A stretch of DNA of 26,727 nt from Desulfobacteraceae bacterium (GTDB lineage Bacteria; Desulfobacterota; Desulfobulbia; Desulfobulbales; Desulfobulbaceae): assembly GCA_022837185.1 (NCBI GenBank), contig JALHJD010000005.1:1-26727 (forward strand). Direction: 5' to 3'. Positions 12,006 through 20,169 of this stretch are shown one piece after another. The notes beneath the pieces were generated by a model. The model saw only the letters and a program-made list of their open reading frames with translations, was not told where the DNA came from and made no database searches. Within the stretch, counting starts at the first letter, position 1. Each line of letters begins with the position of its first letter. Position numbers and translations under genes: made by a program.

Positions 12006-14573
12006 TCAATCCCTCTCCGGCCAGAAGGTAAGAATCGGGCTGGCCACGAAGATGGAGGAAAAGGTCCCGATGATGATGCCGACCAGGAGCGCGAAGCTGA
12101 AATCGTGGATGGTCGAGCCGCCCAGGAAATAGAGGGAGGAGAGGGTCAGCAGGGTGGTCAGACCGGTGACCACCGTCCGGCTGAGGACCTGATTGACGCT
12201 GAAGTTGATGACCGAGTACAGGGTGTCTCCCTCTTTTTTCTTTTGCAGGTTCTCGCGGATGCGGTCAAAAATAACCACGGTGTCGTTGAGCGAATAGCCG
12301 GCCAGGGTGAGCAGGGCGGTGACGATCAGCAGGTTGAACTCGAGGCCGAGCAGCCAGCAGATGCCGAGCACGGCCAGCACGTCATGGAAGGTGGCGGCGG
12401 CCGCGGCGACGCCGAAACGCAGGTCAAAACGCAGGGCCAGGTAGGCCAGGACGCCGAGCAGGGAAATAGCGACGGCGAGGATGGCCTTGTTCCGGAGCAC
12501 GGCGCTCACCGAGGAGCCGATCTCCGACTGGCTTTCCATGATGAATTCCCTGTCCGCCAGTTCGGCATTGAGAACGGTGGTGAGTTCCTCGCCCAGGTGG
12601 CCGACGGTTTCCTCGGATTTCTTTATCTTGACGATCAGCCGGTTTTCGCCGGGCACATCCTGGAGGTCGATATTGTCCCAGCCGTTCCGGGCAAGGGCGG
12701 AACGGACCTCATCGAGGGCGAAGGGCTGCCCGGCCTGGTATTGCAGCAGGGAACCGCCGGAAAAATCCACCCCCAGGTTGGCCTGGCCCCGGAGGATCTG
12801 AACAAAGCCGATCAACCCGAGCAGGACCATGACCCCGGAGAGGCTGAAGGCGATTTTGCGGACCTTGAGGAAATCGAAATCGGCCTTCTTGATGAATTCC
12901 AGGAACCGCAGCTCCTTCAGCCATTTCATACTGTACAGGCCGTCGTACACCAGCCGGGTGCAGAACAGGACGGTGAACAGGTTGAGCATGATGCCCAGGG
13001 AGAGCGTCACCGCAAATCCCTTGATCGGGCCGGTGCCGAACAGAAACAGGGCCAGGGCGGTGATCAGGGTGGTGACCTGGGAGTCGACGATGCTGGAGAA
13101 GGCGTTGTCAAAGCCGCCGTCCACCCCTGATTTGACCGACTTGCCCAGGGCGAACTCCTCGCGCATGCGTTCGTAAATGAGCACGTTGGCATCCACCGCC
13201 ATGCCGATGGTCAGGATGATGCCGGCAATGCCGGGCAGGGTCAGGGTGGCGGTGAGCATGGCCAGGCCGACAAAGAGAAAGAGCATGTTCAGAAACAGCG
13301 CATAAATGGCTATTATTCCCGAGATCCGGTAGTAAATGAGCATGAAGACGATGACCAGGAAGGTCCCGAACAGGCCGGCCATCAGCCCTCTGTTGATCGA
13401 ATCCTTGCCGAGGCTGGCGCCGACGGTGAGGTTCTGGATTATTTCCACCGGCGCCGGCAGGGCGCCCACCCGCAGGACTATGGCCAGGTCCGTTGCCTCT
13501 TCATGGGTGAAGCTGCCTGAGATCTGGGCCTTGCCGCCCAGAATCTTTTCTCGGATGACCGGGGCGGAGCGGACCACCTCGTCCAGGACGATGGCCAGGC
13601 GCTTGCCGACGTTTTTTTCCGTGACATTGCCGAACACCGTCCCGCCTCGTCCGGTCAGGTCAAGGCTGACATAGGGTTCGTTGAAGTTGCCGCCGATTCG
13701 CACCTGGGCGTCCTTGACCATTTCTCCGGTCATCAGGACCTGGTTCTTGAGGAGGATGGGCACCCTGCTTTCCCCCCTGGTCTGATTGTCGACGACCCGT
13801 TCGAAATAGATTTCGGTGTCCGGCGGTATCTGGCCCTGGAGGGCGAGGTTCAGCTGCCGGCGGCTTTCTCCCCACTGCCATTGCCCGTTCTGCACGGCCT
13901 GGTTGATCAACTGGTTGATGTTGATGCCGGCGTCGTCGGCCACCAGCTTGAATTCTAGCTGCGCGGTCTGGCCGATGAGGTCCATGGCCCGCTCCGGATC
14001 CTTGATGCCGGGGAGCTGGACCACGATTTCGTTGTCCCCCTGGCGGATGATGACCGGTTCGGTGACGCCGAACTGGTCAATCCGGTTGCGGATGATTTCC
14101 AGGGACTGGACCACGGCGTTTTTCCTGATATTGTCGATTTCGTTCTTCTTCAACTGCAGGGTGATTTTCGGGAAACTGCCTTCCTCCGACTCAACCGCGA
14201 TATCGAGATTTTCGAATTCGCCCTTGATGACTTCCTGCACCGTGCCGACGGCCCCGATATTGGGGAGCGTGAACATTATCCGGCTGGCATCGCCCGAATC
14301 CATGCGCACGGCGGTGATATCCTTCTCGGCCAGCACCTCCTTGAGGTCGGATGCGGCCAGGTCCAGGGAATTCTGGATCGCCCGGTCGAGGTCAACCCGG
14401 AGAACGAGATGGATGCCTCCCTGCAGATCAAGGCCCAGCTTCAGCCCTTCCGGGGCCAGATATTTTTTCCACCATTCGGGAACATTGGGATAAAAGGAGG
14501 GGACGACGGCCACAATGGAAAAGAGTATCAGCACGGCCACCAGGCCGAGTTTCAATTTGAGCGACGTGTTCAT
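12006..14573 (-). CDS. secDF: Fused protein-export membrane protein SecDF
   Basis: An 855-residue fusion of SecD and SecF, which uses the ion gradient to pull proteins through SecYEG on the outer face of the membrane. The SecD half has a first membrane helix at about 9-28, GLKLGLDLQGGIHLVL near 43-58, the periplasmic P1 region with NRIDQFGVTEP, and a five-helix bundle including GMAVDANVLIYERMREE. The SecF half begins near residue 560 with its own first helix, LGVDFSGGS, and a second bundle with GYSLNDTVVIFDRIREN. Both carry the conserved aspartates of the proton path. Most proteobacteria have separate secD and secF after yajC; here they are fused and yajC is absent nearby. The ATG at 14573 has AAGGG as ribosome site. 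It heads a five-gene operon. Confidence 0.96.
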   Translation of the reverse strand: MNTSLKLKLGLVAVLILFSIVAVVPSFYPNVPEWWKKYLAPEGLKLGLDLQGGIHLVLRVDLDRAIQNSLDLAASDLKEVLAEKDITAVRMDSGDASRIMFTLPNIGAVGTVQEVIKGEFENLDIAVESEEGSFPKITLQLKKNEIDNIRKNAVVQSLEIIRNRIDQFGVTEPVIIRQGDNEIVVQLPGIKDPERAMDLIGQTAQLEFKLVADDAGININQLINQAVQNGQWQWGESRRQLNLALQGQIPPDTEIYFERVVDNQTRGESRVPILLKNQVLMTGEMVKDAQVRIGGNFNEPYVSLDLTGRGGTVFGNVTEKNVGKRLAIVLDEVVRSAPVIREKILGGKAQISGSFTHEEATDLAIVLRVGALPAPVEIIQNLTVGASLGKDSINRGLMAGLFGTFLVIVFMLIYYRISGIIAIYALFLNMLFLFVGLAMLTATLTLPGIAGIILTIGMAVDANVLIYERMREEFALGKSVKSGVDGGFDNAFSSIVDSQVTTLITALALFLFGTGPIKGFAVTLSLGIMLNLFTVLFCTRLVYDGLYSMKWLKELRFLEFIKKADFDFLKVRKIAFSLSGVMVLLGLIGFVQILRGQANLGVDFSGGSLLQYQAGQPFALDEVRSALARNGWDNIDLQDVPGENRLIVKIKKSEETVGHLGEELTTVLNAELADREFIMESQSEIGSSVSAVLRNKAILAVAISLLGVLAYLALRFDLRFGVAAAAATFHDVLAVLGICWLLGLEFNLLIVTALLTLAGYSLNDTVVIFDRIRENLQKKKEGDTLYSVINFSVNQVLSRTVVTGLTTLLTLSSLYFLGGSTIHDFSFALLVGIIIGTFSSIFVASPILTFWPERD

Positions 14574-14637
14574 CGGTTATGCCCTTGAGTATGGGTCAGA
14601 GGAGTATCATGCATATTTTCCAGTTAAAAACGCTTAC

Positions 14638-14664
14638 TTTATACCGTTGCCCGGTATTTGGCAA
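14638..14664 (-). promoter_or_regulatory. Weak promoter candidate for the secDF operon
   Basis: On the minus strand, TTGCCA (14664-14659) and TATAAA (14643-14638) both match consensus well, but the spacer is only 15 bases. It lies about 65 bases before the secDF start, between larB and secDF. Confidence 0.35.
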
Positions 14665-14673
14665 TGCCGGCCT

Positions 14674-15435
14674 TTATTTTTCGCCCCGCCTGTTAATGGC
14701 GGCGGCCATGCAGGCGGCGCCGAAGCCGTTGTCGATGTTGACGACAGCCAGTCCCGGCGAACAGCTGTTGAGCATGCCGAGCAGGGCGCTGATGCCTCCT
14801 GCCCCGGTACCGTAGCCGATGCTGGTCGGAACGCCGATGACCGGGGCGCTCACCATGCCGGCAACCACGCTGGGCAGGGCGCCTTCCATGCCGGCGACGA
14901 CGATGATGACCACTGCCTCCTGCAGCAGTTCGGCATGGGCCAGGATGCGGTGCAGGCCCGCCACCCCCGCATCGTAGACGCAGCGGACCCGGTGGCCGAA
15001 CAGCTCCAGCGATACCCTGCACTCTTCGGCGACCGGCTGGTCCGAGGTGCCGGCGGAGACGATAACCACAGTCCCCCTGCCGCTGTCCGCCCGAATGAAC
15101 TGTTCATTGCCGGTGAGCATGCGGGCCGCGTCATGGTAGGTCAGCCCGTCGATTCGGCCGAGGACTTCCGCCGCTTTCTCCGGCGACACCCTGGTCGCCA
15201 GGACCACGTTCTGCCTTTTCAGCTGGGCGGCAAGAATTTCGATCAGATGGGCCGCTGTCTTGCTTTCCCCGAAAACAGCCTCGGGCAGACCGGTGCGCAG
15301 CTGGCGGTGATGATCAAGCCGGGCCGAAGGCAGTATTTCGGTGGGAAGGTGCCGCAGCAGTTCGACGGCATCGCCGACGGCCAATGTGTTGGCCCGGACC
15401 CGCTCAAGAAGGTTGCGTATATCCTGTTCGTTCAT
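14674..15435 (-). CDS. larB: LarB, nickel-pincer nucleotide cofactor synthesis protein
   Basis: A 253-residue protein. LarB carboxylates nicotinic acid adenine dinucleotide and cleaves its phosphoanhydride bond, the first step in making the nickel-pincer nucleotide of lactate racemase-type enzymes. The C-terminal PurE-like domain has AGTSD (128-132), the block DAGVAGLHR (155-163), AGMEGALPSV (181-190), VPTSIGYG (202-209), LNSCSPG (222-228) and NIDNGFGA (233-240). The N-terminal 120 residues are the usual helical part, including GESKT. The start is supported by GGGGGA eight bases upstream. larC and larE are not in the window, which is common because they are often scattered. The client enzyme is not known here. 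Confidence 0.93.
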   Translation of the reverse strand: MNEQDIRNLLERVRANTLAVGDAVELLRHLPTEILPSARLDHHRQLRTGLPEAVFGESKTAAHLIEILAAQLKRQNVVLATRVSPEKAAEVLGRIDGLTYHDAARMLTGNEQFIRADSGRGTVVIVSAGTSDQPVAEECRVSLELFGHRVRCVYDAGVAGLHRILAHAELLQEAVVIIVVAGMEGALPSVVAGMVSAPVIGVPTSIGYGTGAGGISALLGMLNSCSPGLAVVNIDNGFGAACMAAAINRRGEK

Positions 15436-15496
15436 GCTCCATGTCCCCCGGTTTGTAAGCCAATGACTTTACCATGGCTTTTTCCATTGGTAAACA

Positions 15497-15525
15497 TTTA
15501 CGGTGCCTCCCTCTTCTGGTACACT
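15497..15525 (+). promoter_or_regulatory. Candidate sigma-70 promoter for the APH-like gene
   Basis: TTTACG (15497-15502) and TACACT (15520-15525) are 17 bases apart, 41 bases before the ATG at 15567. Each box matches consensus at four of six positions. Confidence 0.45.
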
Positions 15526-15566
15526 GCGGCTGTTTTTTTTCGCCCACATGAGCACCGGAGAATGTC

Positions 15567-16580
15567 ATGGCCAATGCAAACCTGCCGCCGTTTATCAGGG
15601 ATCTGCTCGATCCCCGGGCGTACGCCCATCCCGCCGGGGACGTCCGCCTGGTCCAGACCCATATTTCCTATGTCCTGCTGGCCGGCGACTACGTCTACAA
15701 GTTCAAGAAACCGGTTAATTTCGGTTTTCTCGATTTTTCCACCCTGGCAAAGAGGAAATTTTACTGTCAGGAGGAACTCCGCCTGAACCGCAGGCTCTGT
15801 CCGGAAATTTATCTGGACCTGGTGACGGTGAACCGTGCCGGGGGCCGCTTTGCCCTCGACGGTTCAGGCGAGGCCGCGGAGTACGGCGTCAGGATGGTCA
15901 GGATGCCAGAAGAGCGCATGATGGTCCGGCTCATCCGGGCGGGCGCATTGAACAGCTCGCACATCGACGCCCTGGTGGAGGTGCTGGTGCCGTTTTATCA
16001 GCGGGCCGAGCGGAGTCCGGAAATCGACCGGTTCGGCACGGCCGCGGCCGTGGCCGTCAATGTGCTGGAGAATTTCGACCAGACCGAAGCATTTGTCGGC
16101 GGCGCGGCGCTGTCGCGATCCCAGTTCGACAGGGTATCCGCCTATGCCAGGGCGGTCCTCGCCCGGGAGGATCTGTTCAATGAGCGCATTGCCGCCGGCA
16201 TGATCCGCGACGGCCACGGCGACCTCTATTCGGCCAACATCTGCCTGGCGGACAAGGTGTATATCTATGACTGCATAGAATTCAACCAGCGGTTCCGCTA
16301 TTGCGATGTGGCCGGCGACGTTGCCTTCCTGGCGATGGATCTCGATTATCACGGCCTGCAGGACTTGTCCGCCTATTTCATCGATCGTTTCACCGCCGCC
16401 TCCGGTGACGACGGTTTACGGGGAATGCTCGATTTCTACAAATGCTACCGGGCCTATGTCCGGGGCAAGATAGGGCTGTTCACCGCCAATGATCCGGCGG
16501 TGGAGGAAACGGCCCGCGCCGCGTGCCAGGCCGGGGCCGGCCGGTATTTCGAACTCGCGGCAACCTACGCCGGAGGGTAG
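15567..16580 (+). CDS. Aminoglycoside phosphotransferase-fold kinase-like protein (COG2187 type)
   Basis: A 337-residue protein with the APH/protein-kinase-like fold. The N-lobe has YVYKFKKPVNFGFLDFS (42-58) with a likely ATP-binding lysine. The catalytic loop is DGHGDLYSANIC (215-226), and the metal-binding part is IEFNQRFRYCDVAGDVAF (237-254) with D247 or D251. These features match the COG2187 group, whose members are frequently fused to a C-terminal P-loop kinase. Here the P-loop part is a separate gene starting four bases after this stop, on its own ribosome site. The substrate is unknown and antibiotic resistance should not be assumed. The start at 15567 has CGGAGA upstream. Confidence 0.85.
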   Translation: MANANLPPFIRDLLDPRAYAHPAGDVRLVQTHISYVLLAGDYVYKFKKPVNFGFLDFSTLAKRKFYCQEELRLNRRLCPEIYLDLVTVNRAGGRFALDGSGEAAEYGVRMVRMPEERMMVRLIRAGALNSSHIDALVEVLVPFYQRAERSPEIDRFGTAAAVAVNVLENFDQTEAFVGGAALSRSQFDRVSAYARAVLAREDLFNERIAAGMIRDGHGDLYSANICLADKVYIYDCIEFNQRFRYCDVAGDVAFLAMDLDYHGLQDLSAYFIDRFTAASGDDGLRGMLDFYKCYRAYVRGKIGLFTANDPAVEETARAACQAGAGRYFELAATYAGG

Positions 16581-16584
16581 GGGC

Positions 16585-17175
16585 GTGCGGCGGGTGTTTG
16601 TCTTCTTCGGCCTGATCGCCTCCGGAAAATCGACCCTTGCGGAAGCGTTTGCCCGGCGGTATGATCTGCCCTATTACAACACCGACCGAGTCCGCAAGGA
16701 ACTGGCGGGGCTGGAAGCCCAGCGGTCGGCGGCGGACGGATACGGCCGGGGCATATATACCAGGGAGTTTTCGCGGAAAACCTATCAGGCCATGCTTGAC
16801 CGGGCGCGGATCGAGATGCGCGCGGGCCGGGAGGGAATCGTGCTGGACGGCTCCTATCACAGCCGGGAGGAACGGGACAGGGTCCGGGGCCTGGCCGCCG
16901 CGGAGGGTGGTGCCGCGGTCTTCGTCCACTGCGTCTGCGGCGAGGACGAGACCAGACGAAGACTTGCCGAGAGGGAGCGCGACCCCCTGTCCGTATCCGA
17001 CGGACGGTGGGATATCTACCTGGTGCAGAAGGAAGCCTTTCAACCCCCTGCTGAACTGGCGGGCGCCGAGCTGGTTACGTTGTCCACCGAACTGCCCGTC
17101 GCCCGGCTCCTGGACGTCCTTGCCCGGGAGCTGAACATGGAGCAGGGGCGGGGGGAATTCCGGGCGGATGGCTGA
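16585..17175 (+). CDS. P-loop kinase-like ATPase (COG0645 type)
   Basis: A 196-residue nucleoside-kinase-like P-loop protein. The Walker A motif is GLIASGKST (9-17), and the following segment YYNTDRVRKEL resembles the substrate-binding part of small-molecule kinases. VLDGSYHSREERDR is the Walker B-like region, and RRRLAERERDP looks like the arginine-rich lid. I choose the GTG at 16585, which has GGAGGG at 16572-16577; the longer ATG frame from 16489 lies inside the preceding gene. It is often found fused to the APH-like protein encoded immediately upstream, so the pair probably forms one functional unit. The substrate is unknown. Confidence 0.83.
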   Translation: MRRVFVFFGLIASGKSTLAEAFARRYDLPYYNTDRVRKELAGLEAQRSAADGYGRGIYTREFSRKTYQAMLDRARIEMRAGREGIVLDGSYHSREERDRVRGLAAAEGGAAVFVHCVCGEDETRRRLAERERDPLSVSDGRWDIYLVQKEAFQPPAELAGAELVTLSTELPVARLLDVLARELNMEQGRGEFRADG

Positions 17176-17204
17176 CCCTGCCGGGACCATCCGGCGCAGT
17201 TGCC

Positions 17205-17210
17205 TATAAT
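17205..17210 (+). promoter_or_regulatory. Perfect -10 box before the NIL-ferredoxin gene
   Basis: TATAAT at 17205-17210 is an exact -10 hexamer, 22 bases before the ATG. No good -35 is found at normal spacing. Transcription would begin near 17217, just before GAGGAG at 17223-17228, giving a very short leader. Confidence 0.45.
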
Positions 17211-17231
17211 TCACGTGATTTTGAGGAGAAC

Positions 17232-17666
17232 ATGTACACTCGAATCTATTTTTTGCGCTTTCCCAAGGAAACATGCGATCAGCCGATCATCTACCAGCTG
17301 GTGCGCCGCTACGATATCGAATTCAACATCCTCAAGGCCGACATCCTGCCGCAGCGGGAGGGCATCATGATCCTCGAGCTCAAGGGGTTGCGGGAAAACG
17401 TCAAGGAATCGCTCCAGTACCTCCATGATCTGGGCGTCAAGGCCGAGCGGCTGGCGGGCAAGATCCGGCGGGATGAAGAGCGCTGTTTCCAGTGCGGGGC
17501 GTGCACGGGCATATGTCCGGTGGGCGCCCTGTATATCAGAAGGCCTGAGATGGCCGTCATTTTTGACCCGGATAAATGCACGGGGTGCGGCCTCTGCGTG
17601 ACCGGCTGCCCGGTCAGGGCGATGGAGGTTTCCTTCGACAATATTGTGGAGGAGGCCCTGGTATAG
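17232..17666 (+). CDS. NIL-domain protein with two [4Fe-4S] ferredoxin clusters
   Basis: A 144-residue protein. Residues 1-75 are a NIL domain, the ferredoxin-like fold also found at the end of methionine ABC transporter ATPases. Two [4Fe-4S] motifs follow: CFQCGACTGICP (C85, C88, C91, C95) and CTGCGLCVTGCP (C116, C119, C122, C126). Proteins of this kind work with DUF39 proteins in sulfide-dependent homocysteine synthesis from aspartate semialdehyde in methanogens, and are widespread in sulfate reducers. A DUF39 partner is not in this window. The ribosome site is GAGGAG at 17223-17228. The stop lies two bases from the end of the convergent bamD-like gene. Confidence 0.9.
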   Translation: MYTRIYFLRFPKETCDQPIIYQLVRRYDIEFNILKADILPQREGIMILELKGLRENVKESLQYLHDLGVKAERLAGKIRRDEERCFQCGACTGICPVGALYIRRPEMAVIFDPDKCTGCGLCVTGCPVRAMEVSFDNIVEEALV

Positions 17667-17668
17667 CC

Positions 17669-18472
17669 CTACAGGTCGGTTGGTTGCTCCGGGACGGGGG
17701 TTTCCCCGGCCTTGAACAGCTTCCAGTCCGGCATGGTCAGGCGGGGCAGCCAGCGGCTCAGGCCCATCCGGGGGGGATTGCCTGCCTCGATGCGCGCCAG
17801 CAGCTTCTCCGCGTTGGTGGTGATGGGGGAACCGGGGTACATGGCAATCAGGTAGCGCAACCGGTGGGCCGCTTCGTCGTAGCGCTTTGTCCGGACGTAA
17901 AAGACGGCCACGAAGTATTCGTGGTTGATGAGAAATTCCTGCGCCGCCTGGATGCGCGCTCTCGCTTCCGCGCTATAGGGTGAGTCGGGGTAGGCCCGCA
18001 ACAGGCGGGAGAAAGACTGGATGGCGTCCCTGGCGCCGCTGGTGTCCCGGTCGATCCTGTCCGTCCGGGCGTAATCGCACATGCCGATCTGGAACATGAC
18101 GTACGGTATCGCCTCGTTGGTGGGGTGGCGCTCCTCGAACTGCTGGTAGAGCACCTTTGCCTCCAGGTAGTTCTTCTGGTAGTAATGGGAATCCGCCGCC
18201 TTGAGCGCGGCCAGCATGGCCTGGGGGCTGAAGGGAAAGCGGTCCAGGATCTCTTCAAAATTGTTCAGGGCGCTGTGGTACTTGCCGACGTTGAAATCGT
18301 CCATGCCCTCCATGGCCAGGCTCTCGGCCGACTGCTGGACCGTGGTCGAGTCGTCGAAACCGAACCAGCTTTTCAGCGATGCGCAGCCTGTCAGAGCAGG
18401 CGGCAGTGTCAGGACCAGCACCGTCAGGGCAAGACGGAGGGCCGGTGCGCGGCGGTGAAGCAGAGATGTCAT
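17669..18472 (-). CDS. bamD: BamD-like outer-membrane assembly lipoprotein
   Basis: A 267-residue lipoprotein. The signal peptide ends in a lipobox LTGC with Cys30 as the lipidated residue; the following residues ASLKS lack Asp at +2, consistent with outer-membrane sorting. Five TPR-like repeats follow, for example GKYHSALNNFEEILDRFP, KNYLEAKVLYQQFEERHP, DAIQSFSRLLRAYPDSPY and KRYDEAAHRLRYLIAMYP. This is the layout of BamD/YfiO, an essential partner of BamA in inserting beta-barrel proteins. The ATG at 18472 is chosen because it gives a proper signal peptide; the longer frame from 18520 would put 16 extra residues ahead of it. It lies 86 bases after trxB on the same strand. Confidence 0.88.
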   Translation of the reverse strand: MTSLLHRRAPALRLALTVLVLTLPPALTGCASLKSWFGFDDSTTVQQSAESLAMEGMDDFNVGKYHSALNNFEEILDRFPFSPQAMLAALKAADSHYYQKNYLEAKVLYQQFEERHPTNEAIPYVMFQIGMCDYARTDRIDRDTSGARDAIQSFSRLLRAYPDSPYSAEARARIQAAQEFLINHEYFVAVFYVRTKRYDEAAHRLRYLIAMYPGSPITTNAEKLLARIEAGNPPRMGLSRWLPRLTMPDWKLFKAGETPVPEQPTDL

Positions 18473-18489
18473 GATGTTTCCACTATGCA

Positions 18490-18506
18490 ATGTTCTGGAT
18501 GTTCTG
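18490..18506 (-). repeat. Short direct repeat in the bamD leader
   Basis: On the minus strand CAGAACAT is repeated with a one-base gap (18506-18499 and 18497-18490), about 20 bases before the bamD start. It is small and may be chance, but its place would suit an activator or repressor site. Confidence 0.35.
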
Positions 18507-18558
18507 CAGGGCCGCGGCATGGATTGCCCGGCCGCCGTCCGGCACCCGCCGCCCCGGT

Positions 18559-19497
18559 TTACTGCTCATCCATGTTGGCGAGGTAATGTTCGGCGGACAA
18601 TTCCGCGGTTGCCCCCTCTCCGGCGGCGGTGACAATCTGGCGGAAGTTTTTGCTCCTGATGTCCCCGGCGGCAAAGACTCCAGGAAGGGCCGTCCGCATT
18701 TCCGTGTCGGTAATGATGAATCCGTATTCGTCGAGTTCCAGGGCGTCCCGGGGGAGTATTTCATTGTTGGGGACCACGCCGATGAGAATAAAAACTCCGG
18801 TCACGGCAAGGGAGGAAACGGATCCGTCTCTGTGCCGCAGCCGCAGTTCCTCTACCCCGTCGGGCCCTCCCCGAATCTCCTCCACCTCGGCATTGAGGAT
18901 GAACTCGATCCGTTCGTCGGCAAAGGCTTTTTCCTGGACGACCTTTGTCGCCCGCAATTCCCCCCGGCGGTGAATGACCGTAACCTTGGCGGCGAACCTG
19001 GTGAGGTGGACGGCCTCCTGGATGGCGGTGTTGCCTCCCCCCACCACCGCAATTTCCCTGCCTTTGTAAAACGGTCCGTCGCAGGTGGCGCAATAGGAGA
19101 CCCCTTTGCCGGTGAATTCCTTTTCACCGGGGACGTTGAGCTTGCCGGGGCTGCCGCCGGTGCAGATGATCACCGCCCGGGCGGTGATCCGGTCGCCGTT
19201 TTCCAGGTTCAGGATCTTGATGGAGTTCTTCAGGTCGAGGGAAACTACATTGGCGGACCTGGTTTCAAGCCCGAAACGTCGGGCATGGGCGGTCCACTTT
19301 TCAATCAGATCGTAACCCGCCGCCCCGTCAACGACTCCCGGGTAATTATCGACCCAGTGGGTGATCAGGACCTGGCCGCCAAGGGTAGTTTTTTCCACCA
19401 GAACAGTGTTGAGGCGGGCACGGGCGGCATACAGACCCGCAGTTAACCCGGCCGGGCCGCCGCCGATGATAACAAGCTGGTAATCAGCTTTATCCAT
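18559..19497 (-). CDS. trxB: Thioredoxin reductase, TrxB
   Basis: A 312-residue flavoprotein that reduces thioredoxin with NAD(P)H. The FAD site is IIGGGPAGLTAG (10-21). The redox pair is C136-A-T-C139 in YCATCDGPF. The second Rossmann site is VVGGGNTAIQEA (151-162), followed by IHRRGELRA (175-183), whose arginines fit NADPH. The FAD-binding ending FAAGDIRSK is present. Length and motif order are those of bacterial low-molecular-weight TrxB. It lies 50 bases downstream of trxA on the same strand, so the two very likely form one transcript that keeps cytoplasmic thiols reduced. The ATG at 19497 has no strong ribosome site. Confidence 0.95.
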   Translation of the reverse strand: MDKADYQLVIIGGGPAGLTAGLYAARARLNTVLVEKTTLGGQVLITHWVDNYPGVVDGAAGYDLIEKWTAHARRFGLETRSANVVSLDLKNSIKILNLENGDRITARAVIICTGGSPGKLNVPGEKEFTGKGVSYCATCDGPFYKGREIAVVGGGNTAIQEAVHLTRFAAKVTVIHRRGELRATKVVQEKAFADERIEFILNAEVEEIRGGPDGVEELRLRHRDGSVSSLAVTGVFILIGVVPNNEILPRDALELDEYGFIITDTEMRTALPGVFAAGDIRSKNFRQIVTAAGEGATAELSAEHYLANMDEQ

Positions 19498-19547
19498 AGT
19501 GGAAAACAGGGAAAACGGTCAAGGAGTAGAGTGCCGCAATTCGACCA

Positions 19548-19877
19548 TCAGACGGCCTTGTTGATCAGTTCGGTGAGCTGCGTCTTGCCGACAGCGCCGG
19601 TGATCTGGTCCACGACATCGCCGTTTTTGAAAAGGATGAGCGTGGGAATGGCCCGGATGCCGTATTTCCCCGGAGTAGCGGGATTGTCGTCCACGTTCAT
19701 CTTGGCGATCAGGACCCGGCCTTCGAACTCCGCCGCCAGTTCATCGATGACGGGGCCGATGGCCTTGCACGGTCCGCACCAGGGCGCCCAGAAGTCAACG
19801 AGGCAGGGAAGGTCTCCCTGCAGGACCTTGGATTCGAATTCATTGTCGGAAATCTGAATCACGTTATCGCTTGCCAT
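19548..19877 (-). CDS. trxA: Thioredoxin, TrxA
   Basis: A 109-residue thioredoxin with the classical active site WAPWCGPCK (30-38), the buried aspartate in VDFW, the cis-proline loop GIRAIPTL (73-80) and LFKNGDVVDQITGA at the end. The start is set by GGAGAA eight bases before the ATG at 19877. The frame is open upstream to 20207 but that extension is composed of non-family sequence and is not coding. The gene precedes trxB on the same strand. The upstream region (about 19913-19941) contains palindromes that could be regulatory. Nothing is unusual about the protein. Confidence 0.97.
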   Translation of the reverse strand: MASDNVIQISDNEFESKVLQGDLPCLVDFWAPWCGPCKAIGPVIDELAAEFEGRVLIAKMNVDDNPATPGKYGIRAIPTLILFKNGDVVDQITGAVGKTQLTELINKAV

Positions 19878-20132
19878 GACAGTTTCTCCTTCATCATTTA
19901 ATTCTCTGAAGTTCCTGTACAGGATCCGGAACGGGTCCGGAAATTTATCAATGCATCGGGTGCTCCACATCACGGGGTACTCTACCTTGCCGAACGAACG
20001 GTGACAAGGAAAAATTCCCCGGAATCCTCCGAGCTGAGAAGGCGGGCCCTTTCGGGAAAAACGCCGTTGCGGCGGGCGCAATGGCGGGCCGGCAGGAGGC
20101 TGCGAAGGCTTCAGGAGAATTTCCCGGGCGGC

Positions 20133-20169
20133 AGCGGCGCCGACCTCCAGCCTGGAAAGCCGCTTTTTT
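20133..20169 (+). terminator. Orphan terminator-like hairpin upstream of hemL
   Basis: AGCGGC (20133-20138) pairs with GCCGCT (20159-20164) around an inner small hairpin (TCCA/TGGA, 20146-20156) and runs into six T residues (20164-20169). No plus-strand gene precedes it, since trxA is divergent, so it may end an undetected small RNA or be coincidental. Confidence 0.4.

Noticed and set aside
11487..13130. Long plus-strand open frame of 547 codons opposite secDF
   Set aside because: It runs antisense to the well-conserved SecDF and YkgJ genes; its composition (Gly/Gln/Asp-rich) is typical of mirror frames in GC-rich DNA.
14640..14675. TTGCC/GGCAA hairpin after larB as a terminator
   Set aside because: The stem is only five pairs with bulges beyond it and the T-run is not adjacent.
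15567..16580. Reading the APH-fold gene as an antibiotic resistance gene
   Set aside because: The motifs fit the chromosomal COG2187 group next to a P-loop kinase, and there are no mobile-element or resistance neighbours.
18490..19446. Plus-strand frame of 318 codons opposite trxB
   Set aside because: TrxB motifs on the minus strand are unambiguous.
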